Source of the DNA: Sipunculus nudus
Taxonomy: Eukaryota > Annelida > Sipuncula > Golfingiida > Sipunculidae
Direction: 5' to 3'
DNA length: 64,000 bases
NCBI GenBank assembly: GCA_026874595.1
Contig: CM049318.1
Location: 5,597,741-5,661,740, forward strand
Position numbers and translations under genes: made by a program. The notes below the pieces were generated by a model, which was not told the DNA's origin, ran no database searches, and saw only the letters and a program-made list of their open reading frames with translations. Shown piece after piece: positions 47,936 to 60,564 of the stretch (positions are counted from its first letter, which is position 1; each line of letters opens with the position of its first letter).

Positions 47936-50900
47936 TAATATAATTTTATTTGTCATTAAAAGAGAACAGTTAATTATTTCACTCTAGGTTTATGTAATAC
48001 AGTTCAGTGCAGCCTTTTCTCATAAACATCTCCATTTATTACAGTCAGTCTTTTAGTTATAATTTTATTGCCTATTCTCTTGTATTTGATTCAATGAATA
48101 ACATATAGTTACCTGTATTTATAACATAATATCTTCATGCTATTTATGTATTAACACAGATCAGCTGAAGAACCATAAAATAATCATCATGATTACATCA
48201 TTTCATGTGGCCCATGTCAATTCCTGAAAAACAGTTACCGAAATAATCAGGTTTAATTAAAGAACTTTTATATACAGAGTTGTATACATGTTTTCCTTTC
48301 AGATCACATATTTCAACATAGCCAAGCAGATACCATGGAAGATAATTCAAAAGAGCCATTTTACCTCCCCTGTCAGACCAGCTTCTGGGTAAGTTTAGTT
48401 GGATATATCTTATGTTTGTGCGTATAAACGCCCTCCGTGTCTTATAAAGCACATAAAGTCAATGATCTGCACGCGAGAATTAATTTCTTTTTAATAATAT
48501 ATGGTATTTTAGGAGAATTGTCAATACACACCTCTGGTAATTATATTTATAAGGAAACGTCCATCATGTTTTTTTTGTTGCTGATAAAATGTGAGTAGGA
48601 CAATCCAAAGAGTATCGAATTCTCTGGACCCCCCCCCCCCCTCCCCCCAACTCCTTATAACACCAAGAAAAAACCACTTCCTCCGAAAATCACCATTTTC
48701 TGCATGCCCACCACACATTATAAAATATATGTATTGAGTTATACGAAAATAATGTTTGGTCAATTTTCAGTAGTATACTGTTCCTAATTTACATTAGGCT
48801 TAAACATCCAAAAGCATAGACTAACAGTTATGCTAATTCAATAAGGCAGTTGACGCACGCAATATCCTGAATTTTCCCAATATGAGATGAGAAGGATAAC
48901 TGAAATATTATTGAAGAATATATTACGAAACTGTCAACGGACTGAGGGAATTATTTCGAATTATAAAACCTCCTAAAATGTTAGTGAAGCAAAAGGTAAA
49001 AAAGGGGAACATGTTCCCCCCCCCCCCCCCCCCCCCCGAAAGGAGGCCCTTCAAGACCGTGGTTTGTTTGTCGCACTATTGAATATGAAGGATGGCGTCC
49101 ATACGAAAACCTGTCTATTATTTAGATGATGACATTTAGCGCGGTTCTATCGTGGGTTCGCCATTTTTTTCGCCATTTGTTTTTAGTTAATTACAGGGTT
49201 AGGACCCGGGATCTTCAGCGCTGTATCCTAGTGCATAATCTGCTGACCTAAACCTTTCTCCTCGTCTGTATTATACCGCTTTTTTTTTATATAATTTACA
49301 GGTTTACTGCAAAGGACGGTTTAGGCACACCGATTTCAGACAGCAACAAGTACGGCCATGTTCAGAACTTCGGTACTGCATTTTTCCCCAAACGTTATAT
49401 ATTAAAATAGGTTTATTCATTAAACTTATATTCGCCCGTAAACATACAGTATATAATCTGAGCCACGTGCAACGTCCTGTGGAAATAACGAATAAAACAA
49501 GGTCCAATTATGTTGTCCCACCTGTAATAACATGCTAACTTTACTAAATATTTTAAATATAACTGTCTGCAACTGTCTGCGTAAACCTGCAGCAGAGCAT
49601 TTTTTCACATTAATTAGTATGTTAACCTCGCATTTATATTACACATTTATCATTAATATCAGACATACCGGAAATGCACACATCCGGCTCGGTAAAACTG
49701 GAGTTGTTGTGGTCGAGGCCTGACACCCAAGATCATCCGCAATGTCACCGACTTGATCAAAAGAATGATACATTACGTCAAAGCAAGGTAAGTAATTTGT
49801 AATCAAATAACCTTGGTCTGAGAACACAAGATTTATATATGTAAAGATGATTTTACAACTTATATGTCTTTGAACAAGGCGTAACGTCATTATGATTCTA
49901 CTAATATGGTGGCATTGAGGTAACTTCAGTCATGTATGCCATGGAGGAAGCTGAAAAGATACAATATAGTTTATTACATGTTAAAAGGGTATAGAGGAAC
50001 ATACATTGCAATCCGCAAGAATTTCTATCCTTTCTATATTTTGCACTAATCTTCAGCATTTTCTTCATATCGTAACATTCTTGATCAGCTTTTACAAGCA
50101 GCATCTCAGTTTAATAGTTTTCATAAATGTTGATATAATGGACTATTATGAACCCTACGATATATATTTATGATTTTTAAGCGATTTACAGAAACATTTG
50201 CACTTCTTTTGTTTTAATTTTTGTCAGATCCCCCTTCCTGATGTACCGCTGGCAGACATTACTCTCCACATCGACGGCAACTTAACATGCATTGCCACCG
50301 CAATAGCCAGGGAAAGTTAGTAATTGTAATAACTAGGTATCTGACTCGATTTCTTATATCCATATATATATATGTTTGTGTGCGTGTGTCAATGTGGTTT
50401 GTCTTTTTTTCATGAGGAACGTTGAGGTAATTTAAATAAAATATATTTTTTCTTTCTTAAGACAACCTAGCTGGTGATTATATCTAATAAACTGTGATAT
50501 CTAATAACCTGTGATATCATTTATAGAATGAAATTAACAGCATTTCCCCCCATATATCATCATACTGAATAATGCAAACATTGATTTATGTATAAATGTA
50601 GAAAGCTTTCCCCAGGGTTTGCATTGGGTTTTCCTTAAAGCTTGCACAAAATCACTGTTTAAGTTACATCAGCCGTTAAATGACAGTTATGGTGAATTCC
50701 TGTTCTCTCAGGACGGCGTGACTCGAGCCAGTGTTTCCATGATCTTGTATATATGGTGAATTCCTGTTCTCTCAGGACGGCGTGACTCGAGCCAGTGTTT
50801 CCATGATCTTGTTAACTTGGTGAATTCCTGTTCTCTCAGGACGGCGTGACTCGAACCAGTGTGTCCATTATCTTGTTAATATGGTGAATTCCTGTTCTCT

Positions 50901-53900
50901 CAGGACGGCGTGACTCGAGCCAGTGTTTGCATTATCTTGCTAATATGGTGAATTCCTGTTCTCTCAGGACGGCGTGACTCGAGCCAGTGTTTCCATGATC
51001 TTGTTAACAACCTCAGACGGCTCTCACAGAGCGACCTTTCGCGGTTACTGAACAAGTACATACAATACGGAACACGGGATCTGAGGAAACGCTACCTTGT
51101 TGAGGCCATGGTTGTCTCCGGAACGCATAGTGCTCTAAAGGTGGTCACCGAAGAAGTCCTGGACAAGGACATACCGGATGCGGAAGTGGTCGCAAGAGTA
51201 CAGCTTCAGCTGTCTGACCTGTCAATCAAACCACCGAAGGTTTGGTCTATATCAATACTTGTCTTCATGTGTCCCTTTTTCGATTACTTTTTTACAAAGT
51301 AGATACGTAGATGTTTTACCAACAGCAAGTGTCCAATCCATTTAAGCAGTAAATTTGTTTTGTAATCACATGTCGGTCTAAAATATATAGTACAGTCAAG
51401 TATTCGAAGAACGTTTTGGAATACAAGCAAATGATAAAAAAAAAAAACATAAAAAAATCGTTAAATCGTAGAAACATACTTTTGATCTGAAGAGTCCTTT
51501 TCTTTATACAGAAACTTCTAGACGTCATGGAAGAACGGGCATTTATTAGACCCTTCAGGTTTAAAGGTATGGTTCCTTTTCTATCTGGTTCTGATTTATA
51601 AAGTGTAATAAGGAGATTTTAGATTGCAAGTGAAAAGAAATACCAGACGGTGTGATATCCTGCTTAATTAAATTTGCAAATTTCTGTTATTTAATAGGGG
51701 TTTTTTTTCTTGACAAGAATGGTTTCATCTTTCAATAAAATTATCAGGAATACTGTAGTGAGAACAAAATAAAAAAAAAACAATGTGCTCAATGATAACA
51801 AATAATGCATGATATGCCCTAAGATTCAAGGCACAAGATATGTTCTGTAAACTGAAGAAAAGAGATTATCATTCATCACTCGCGATCTTTAGCGTATCGA
51901 AAATTTGATTATGAAAGACTTATTGATAAAGGAAAAGATTAATATTAAGCAATATAACTTGAACATGCTAATAATGATATTAATTCAAATTACCATCATT
52001 CCATAAATAATCTTAAAGATATGTAGAGTCCAGCATATTTTGCCAGATCCACGTGATGCTGACTTAGTGAACGGACGGAGTATTTTGATACTTGGAGCTT
52101 TGGTAAACAAGATGGCTGCCTGGAATCCCACGTGGTCAAAACGAGTCGCAAAACGATTGGAGGACCGGTTGTCAGTGCACGGTAGTATATGTGTTTTAAA
52201 GTTTAATTGCTTCTCTGGTGGTGTCAGTATAATGTATGGATGTACCGTGCAACTAATAAAAATTGATATACTGCCATATGGTTAACAAATCCACCAATGC
52301 ATTAAGTTGTGTCACGGCCATTTCCTTTCTCATATTCAATACGGTAAACCTAAATATATTTACATACATGCAATTTTTTCTTATCACAACATCATCCTTA
52401 TTCTTAATGGACAACATTATGTTATTGTATGTTATAGATATTTACAATACACATAAAAATATAAATCTTTGCACACAAACAAACTCATTTATAACTAAAT
52501 GCATGAAGTTGCTCAGAACAATTTAGTCAATCTATGAATGATGAATTTTTTGCAGATCCAATAAAACACCGGGTCAAAAGGTCAGCGTTAACAGAGGAGC
52601 ACTACTACCAGTACGTGGACGACAAGTCAGTGTACCTGTTTGGTCTGGGTAACGCCGCGGCAGACTCCTCCTTCCATCATCTCCTGTCTTACGGAAACAG
52701 CACCGAGGCTCCGCTACTGTGGAAGAAAGGAGCCATCTTCGCCATCAGCAGATATAACACTGAGCAGGTATGGTACCTGGAATAAGCTGTGATGCAGTTA
52801 CATAACAAGGTTATTGGCTGTTTTTGTTTCTATGATTTATCTGTCTGTCTGTTTATTTTATTATTTTCTTGTGCATAAGTATGTACAAAATACCTTGAAA
52901 AAACAATGACAATGGAGAGATTTCATATAAACTTTGCCAGGAAATGGGCTTCCAAGCAGTTAATAGTTTATTTAACTTTACAGTTGATCCAGGAACATAT
53001 ATAGAAAAAGGTCTTTATTTGTATGTTTGCACTTTTGCCTTTCGTTGATTGTACTACAGAAATGCAGCCGTAAGGAACTTACCTTGATTAAAGGACCATC
53101 GGTCCGGGACTTACCTTGATTAAAGTCTTACGTAGGCGGTATATTCGTGGAATTTCCGGTTTATAAAGTACCGATGGTTGATATTTTATGGTTTTTATTT
53201 AAACTGCAGGCTGCGGATTCCCTCCTGGGGATCGCTCTTACCGATCCAGACCATGACGTCAAGTCGTCGGCTTTATTTGAATATGAGAAACACCCATTTG
53301 GGGCAGTAGTCGGACCGCTCCACGAGGCAGAAACGTAATAATGTTACACAAACTCAACCAGTCATACAATCATTCAGTCACTCTCTCACAGTCAGTCTCT
53401 CACGTTCATACGTATGTACTCAGATATATTATATAATCCGATTGATTCATGATCTTTTGATTTTCGTTAACCTCTCTTTCTATTAGTTCCCTCCTCTCTG
53501 TAAAGCTGACTTGTTTATGGTCCATTGAAGCTTACTTGTCTTCAGGTTACTATACAGAGTTAATTTATATCAATCTCAAGACAAGATAAAAATTCAAATT
53601 CCTATTGTATTTTATAACATTTTGCAAACTTTTGCTAGGAACTTTATTAAAACCTTTTCTTTTTATCCACTGAGAGAAAATTGCTTTTAAACAAAAACAC
53701 ACCTAAGTAACATATGGACGCAGTCTTGAGCCTACTTTGTACGCCATCGGGAATGTTTCCCCTTCAGTATCCAGTCATCTATGTATACAGAACCTCGGTT
53801 TTCCTTTGTAATCCAGAAACACTTCGAGCGTCCTTCACGCCCGTACAAGACGAAGCCTGGACCGTGTTTTATCCGCAATCTGGAAAGGATTCCACTTCAA

Positions 53901-56900
53901 GATCCAGTCTCCGTCTGTGGACTGGAGAAAGAAAGCCGGAGGACCCGCCGTGGGAGCATCCGTGGGCATCCTCATCAAAAACCTCCTCGACGTCAAAATC
54001 AGTAAGATTTGGTTCCTCAAAAACTTCCTGGACGTCAAAATCAGTAAGGTTTAGATCCTCAAGAAACCTCCTGGATGTCAAAATCAGTAAAGTTTATATC
54101 CTCAAAAACCTCCTGGACGTCAAAATCAGTCAGATTTGGATCCTAGAAAACCTTCTGGACGTCAAAATCAGTAAGGTTTAGATCCTCAAAAACCTCCTGG
54201 ATGTCAAAATCAGTAAAGTTTATATTCTCAAAAACCTCCTGGACGTCAAAATCAGTCAGATTTGGATCCTAGAAAACCCTCCTGGACGTCAAAATCAGTA
54301 AGGTTTAGATCCTCAAAAACCTCCTGGATGTCAAAATCAGTAAAGTTTATATCCTCAAAAACCTCCTGACGTCAAAATCAGTAAGATTTGGATCCTAGTA
54401 AACCCTCCTGGATGTCAAAATCAGTAAAGTTTATATCCTCAAAAACCTCCTGGACGTCAAAATCAGTCAGATTTGGATCCTAGAAAACCTTCTGGACGTC
54501 AAAATCAGTAAGGTTTAGATCCTCAAAAACCTCCTGGATGTCAAAATCAGTAAAGTTTATATTCTCAAAAACCTACTGGACGTCAAAATCAGTCAGATTT
54601 GGATCCTCAAAAACCTCCTGACGTCAAAATCAGTAAGATTTGGATCCTAGTAAACCCTCCTGGACGTCAAAATCAGTAAGGTTTAGATCCTCAAAAACCT
54701 CCTGGACGTCAAAACCAGTAAGGTTTAGATCTTAAAAAACCTCCTAAACGTCAAAACCAGTAAGGTTTAGATCCTCAAAAACCTACTGGACGTCAAAATC
54801 AGTAAGGTTTAGATCCTCAAAAACCTCCTGGATGTCAAAATAGTAAGGTTTAGATCCTCAAAACGTCTTGGACGTCAGAATCAGTAAGGTTTAGATCCTC
54901 AAAAAGCTCCTGGACGTCAAAACCAGTAAGTTTTAGATCCTCAAAAACCTCTTTGATGTCAATATCAACAATATTTACATCCTCAAAATCCTCCTTGACG
55001 TTTACATCAGTAAGGTTTGCTTCCTTATCAGCAACCTTCTGGATGTCAAAATCAGTGAGATTTAAAAATCGTTACATACATATATGATAAATTCATGAGG
55101 TAACTTTTTACGTATATCTGCCATTGGCCATGGCTCATCTGTAACGCCTTACCTGATATACAAAGACCGCTGGATTAATTGTATGTATGCAGGGCATTGT
55201 GATGGACAAGAGACCGTTTTGTGCATAGCGAAAAAAATCTTCTCTGTCTTTTAGGAATCAGTTTCAGTATAAATTCCAAGAGCATTTTCAATTTCATAAA
55301 TTTAGGGGTATTTCTGTACATTATTATGTGAAATTTGTTGACCTTTAAGTAGGCTGTGTTTTGAACAACAGTCTTGCTAACGCAATAAAAATTAGATATC
55401 AATAAATTTCAAAGGCAGAACAAAGTTCTGTTATGTGAATTGGCTTAATATGCCAGACTCATGGACCCTAGCTCATCCTATTGGCTATAGCATGTATCTA
55501 TAGAGGTATAGCTCCTTCAGTGACGCTTTATACGTTTTTATTCAGGTCCCCTGTCGTCACACGTCGTGGTTGATATACACAACAAGGCCTGGATGACCAT
55601 GCATCTCGGCGTCGTCGGACTCAATGTGGACATGTACCGGGCGGAAGTGTGCTACCGAGGCCACATCCGGTTTGATTTGAATATTCTAAAGGTAAAGGTC
55701 ACATAGATGTAATGGGTTTGAAAGAACTAAAACAAAGTCGGCTTCTGAATTTGGTTATCAGGGCTTACCTTCAAGTCATCAATGTCATCGCTGTTGATTG
55801 CATTATTAACTAAGCTTGGTGATTTGTTGGTAAATAACTGTTGGTAATGAGTGAATTACTAATACCATTGACGGGTGGCAAATTTAGGTCAGACAATTAC
55901 ATCTTTTGCTTATTAATAATCATGAAAATAGCTTTTTCTCATTGAAGCAGTTTGGAAAAATACATATACATATTTTTACTCAAATCATGAGAATACTATT
56001 GGTATTCACTCTTGTTTAACTTTAAAATATATAAAGTACTTCCTTCATTAATTTTGTTATAAGGATAGCGGTATAGATAATATAATACATAAAACGAATA
56101 AAATGAAATGTACATCCAGTCAGACCAGCTGTAAATTTCCTACAAAATGTGACTAATTATTCATGTTCTGACTTTACAGGAGTATAACTTCGGTAGTGTC
56201 CTGGCGTACGCCAAGAAGTTTGACCGAGTGGTGAGACGTGTTCACACCAGTCTGATCACAGCTGCTGAGTCCTTCAGAAACCTTGTCATCAGCGTGGATC
56301 AGATCGATGTGAACAAAATATTCCAGCAGCTAGAGCAAGTAATAAAAGATCTGCCGGAGAAAGTGTTGAATTTCGAGCGGATCGGCAAACCTCTCCTTAA
56401 AGAACTCGCTCGGTACGCGGGCATGCCCCCCATCATTAAGCGCGTGGAGGACTTTATCATGAAGGCCCGACAGCTGTTCAAGGATATCGACAATGATATC
56501 ACTACACTGTATAATGTAAGTAAAATAGTATTACTGACGTCACCTTAAAAGAGTCACTCGGCGTTCTCAAGATGACATTATCGGCATGTATGAGCCCTTC
56601 GTCTAGTCTTAACAAATATATATATATATATAATTTATCTTAGCATGCTGTACTATTCTTTTGCAAACTAACTCAACTTCAAACTTATCCAAATGTCGAG
56701 GAAATAAAACAAAGTGTCCAGTAGTTACATCTGTTCATCTTCCTTCAATGAAAAAAGGAACAGGAAATTATAGAATGTAAGGTAGCTGGCAAAGCAAACC
56801 ATTGGACTAGAACATTTGAACCGGAGGAAATTCAGCAGCATTTTTATGATTTTATTTGTTCTTTATAGTCCTTGTTTTTTTTCTGTAAGTCAGTTTAATG

Positions 56901-58562
56901 CGATCAGCCATGTATGTTTAGTTTTCTTAATAAATTTCACAACTGCATTTTCATTACATTCCTTATAAATCCATACACTCATGTACAGGAGGTCGTAGAT
57001 TTTGTCGGTGTCACGCTGGTGAATTATTTATATGTCTACAGGAGGTCGTAGATGTTGTCGGTGTCACGCTGGTGAATAATTTATATGTCTACAGGAGGTC
57101 GTAGATGTTGTCGGTGTCAGCTGATGAATTATTTATATGTCTACAGGAGGTCGCAGATGTTGTCGGTGTCACGTTGGTGAATAATTTATATGTTTACAGG
57201 AGGTCGTAGATGTTGTCGGTGTCACGCTGGTGAATTTATCTATATGTTTGCAGAAGGTAGTAGATGTTGTCGGTGTCACGTTGGCGAATAATTTATATGT
57301 CTACAGGAGGTCGTAGATGTTGTCGGTGTTACGTTGCCCTGGGCATGGGACGAGATTTCCCAATCGTTTAATGACATCATCGATGCAATCCGAAGGATAC
57401 TTCATAATCCCAAATCGGCCATAAACGATATCGGCGTCAGCACAACAAGGTTGGTTTATTTAATACAGCAACACGAAATTTCTATATATATAAATTTGTT
57501 AGAAAATTCTCTGAAGTACAGTAGGAATTTTCCCTAACAAAATATTTGTCCACAAAAAAATAAAACATATTTACACATTTTCAGTATTTGTGCAGCTCTT
57601 CCAATATGTCATAATACTTCATGCATGAATCAGTTATACTTTCCAACACTCACATTTTTAATTCACAATTAATAATCAGTCATTCACTTATAATTTGTCT
57701 GCAGGATTACAACGGCTGTTTTGGGGATACTCGCTGCAAAAGAACGACTCGACCAGGCCAATGTTTTCAAGAAAGGTATCATAGATAAGATGAACGTATT
57801 GATGAAGAATCTAACGTATATGACGCTAATTATATCTGTCCTGTTTTCCGTTGACCTCACACGTCTTGTTTTATGACACACTTGCATTTACATCAAATGT
57901 TTAATTAAATTGAAATAAAAAAATAATAGAAAATGAACAGTGAAATACTTATCACATAAGTTTCAGAACTCGAAACTTCGAAATTTATGTTTTGGTCATA
58001 ATATTTAAAAATTTCATGATATCATCAGATGTTTTTTTTTACATTAGCTGCCGCAGATTTATAATGTTATTTTCATATTAACCCCGGCAACCACAAATCT
58101 TATGATCCTCAAAGGAACAAAATTAAATGCAGCATTCGAAGTTTTTTTAAAAACTGCTAAGTAGATAAATGTTCTACATGCATCCCAGATGGCTATCCAC
58201 ATACTGGGAGTCTAGAATGGATCCTAGCTGGAAATGTCTTCTTTCATATGACTGCATGATTAGTTTTCCTTTTCTCCAGGCAATGCGCCGTACTGGTTTG
58301 ACGTAAAAGGGGTGGTAGCCGAGCTGAGGAAGGACTTGCAGGAGATAAAGTCTGCTCTTAATGATACGATAGACTGGCTCCGTTCACAACCAGAACGGAA
58401 CGACAATGCGCGCAGATACACCGGACTAACAGAGGTAACATATGTACAAAAATGATTAATTAATTAATTAACTAATTGGATCATGCATATACAAATTATA
58501 CCTGTCGACTTCAATTTTATATACCCTTGAGACTTTTATGAACATTTGTCGAATATATTTTG

Positions 58563-58635
<73 letters not shown>

Positions 58636-58913
58636 AGGCAGTATTGAACAAAAAATAATCGGTCATTATGAGTTTTTTATATCCTGATTTCCTAGTGACC
58701 TAGTTTTCACTGGACTTTTTTTCTGTCTTTACTCTCAGCGTGAGATGAAAACCCGTGCCATGCAGCGGATCCTAGATATCCTTGGGTCAGCGTTTGAAGA
58801 ACCCCTGGCGTCAGTCAGAGAAATCATTCTGCCGTTCCTGGACGTCGTGGACAAGTTTAATGAGGCGGTGAAAAATGTCAAGAAAGCGTGGGTGGCGCTA
58901 CGTGATGGGTAGG

Positions 58914-58959
<46 letters not shown>

Positions 58960-60497
58960 GTACTAGAGTATACGTATAATGCATTTATAGTTTTTAGAAG
59001 ATATGTTTTTCATTAATAGAGAGGCCTGGTTTTCATACTTTCAACAATATCAAACCATATAAAAGTTATATAACTGAATCTGAAAAGAAAAAAGAAAAGA
59101 CAGATTTAATAAAAGGAATATATCATCCTGAAAGAAATCTCGGAAGGCCTCTTAATCCTAAAACACTGAAACAGCTATCATATAAATAAGGCCAATGTAT
59201 AACTCTAAATACGTCGCAAATGTACTAGTATAATGCAACGGTGTGTGCGATAAATTCTTGCTTAATAGTTAATGCTGGTACCGATTTCGGAATTCCTATG
59301 GTGTAAATGAACAAAGAAATCAAATTTAACTTTGTCGCACGAAGGAAAAATGATAAAAAATAAAATCATTGTCGACAAGTATTCCCTACGTCAAATATAA
59401 ATAACGTTCCTTGCTGTATTGATTCTTAAGACGTTTATGCCGCATAAATCCTTTGCTCTGTATATGTTTACCTGGTCGATGTTTATAAGTAATTAATCCG
59501 TGTTTTTGCACAGCTATGAAGAATCCAGGACACTTCTCGAGTCACTATTTGGGCTGAAGATGAGCAAGGCATTCCCTCGGAAGTATCTTGAATCTGAAAC
59601 TTGTGGTAAAGGTTTCTTTGAGAGCACAGGGAACGGCAGATACCAGAATAAGGGAGTGGATGTGAAAGCCGACATTGGAGCACCGGTAGGTGTTAACCAT
59701 ACAGGACAGCATACAGACGGCATGATTCCGCAGATGTCCCCAACATTTAACACTTTTCTCATTTCCAACCTGTCTTGTAATATTCCTTTTTCCATATTCA
59801 AGGGGTACATTTTCTCTGATAAATACAAAATTATAAAATCACTTCGATCTACATCTACAATAAATCCAGATCAGCGATTTGATTTGATCAATTGCTTGAT
59901 CAGGGGACATATTTTACATAAGTTAAACAAATTGCTATTTGAAGTACTTTAGACACCGAGAAACAAACAAACAGACAAAGAGAAAAAAATAGACCGAAGC
60001 ACCAGAGAGAATGCCTGAATGTTTAACTTCCATATAACATTCAGATATCTAATAATCTGAATAATAAATATATTATAATTACAGTTATCTACCGCACATG
60101 TATACTTAAGGCGTTTAGGTGAATTGGAATTGTTCCTCATTTTTGAGACTATGACCATTTGAGTATCGACATTACCTTTACGTCAGCTCCAACTATCTTT
60201 CAAGTGCCCTAAATTACAACTGACTTTCAAATATTTGGAGACAAATAAGGACTTCTTCAAGTACATATGAAAAAAAAAATAACCGAAAGTGGCATTTTAT
60301 TCACACAAGTGACACTTTTGAGAGCGTTTAAGATGCCATGAGTGCGCCGGAATATCCAAGGATCCAAGTGCAAAAAACAAGAGTTCGTTTTATAAATAAA
60401 GCCACCTTTTTTAAAGAGCAGGTTTTACGAAACTAGACTTGATGCTGAGACAAAGTTTCTTTTATTTAAAATCAATGAACTAATGCCAATAATACCT

Positions 60498-60564
<67 letters not shown>

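Larger units (their letters stand above)
44779..53334 (+). other. Vitellogenin_N-like lipid-binding module (exons 1-14)
   Basis: The first exon has FTPGVRYVYRYWG, the opening strand typical of vitellogenin, MTP and apolipoprotein B relatives. Exon 4 has HFEMSDSGEVTRVQY and LLSVLSGRL, the usual N-sheet signature. Exons 10-13 form the helical part, with RKRYLVEAMVVSGTHSAL and ILILGALVNKMAAW. Exon 13 contains RVKR at residues 473-476, a furin-type cleavage motif. Similar processing is known in vitellogenins and lipophorins. Confidence 0.8.
53817..58908 (+). other. Unrecognised helical region (exons 15-21) of the lipid transfer protein
   Basis: Exon 15 contains WRKKAGGPAVGASVGILIK and ends in NLLDVKI. 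Exons 17-21 are rich in charged heptad-like helices, for example QLEQVIKDLPEKVL, ELRKDLQEIKSAL and FNEAVKNVKKAW, which suggests helical or coiled-coil segments. I do not recognise a named domain. The region bridges the lipid module and the LECT2-like part. Confidence 0.6.

Noticed and set aside
53714-54181. 155-residue open frame running into the 42-bp repeats
   Set aside because: It is out of frame with exon 15 (53817-54001), which fits neighbours in phase. The length comes from the repeat array.
53967-55060. CRISPR-like regular repeats
   Set aside because: The repeats are contiguous without unique spacers and derive from an exon end, in a eukaryotic gene.
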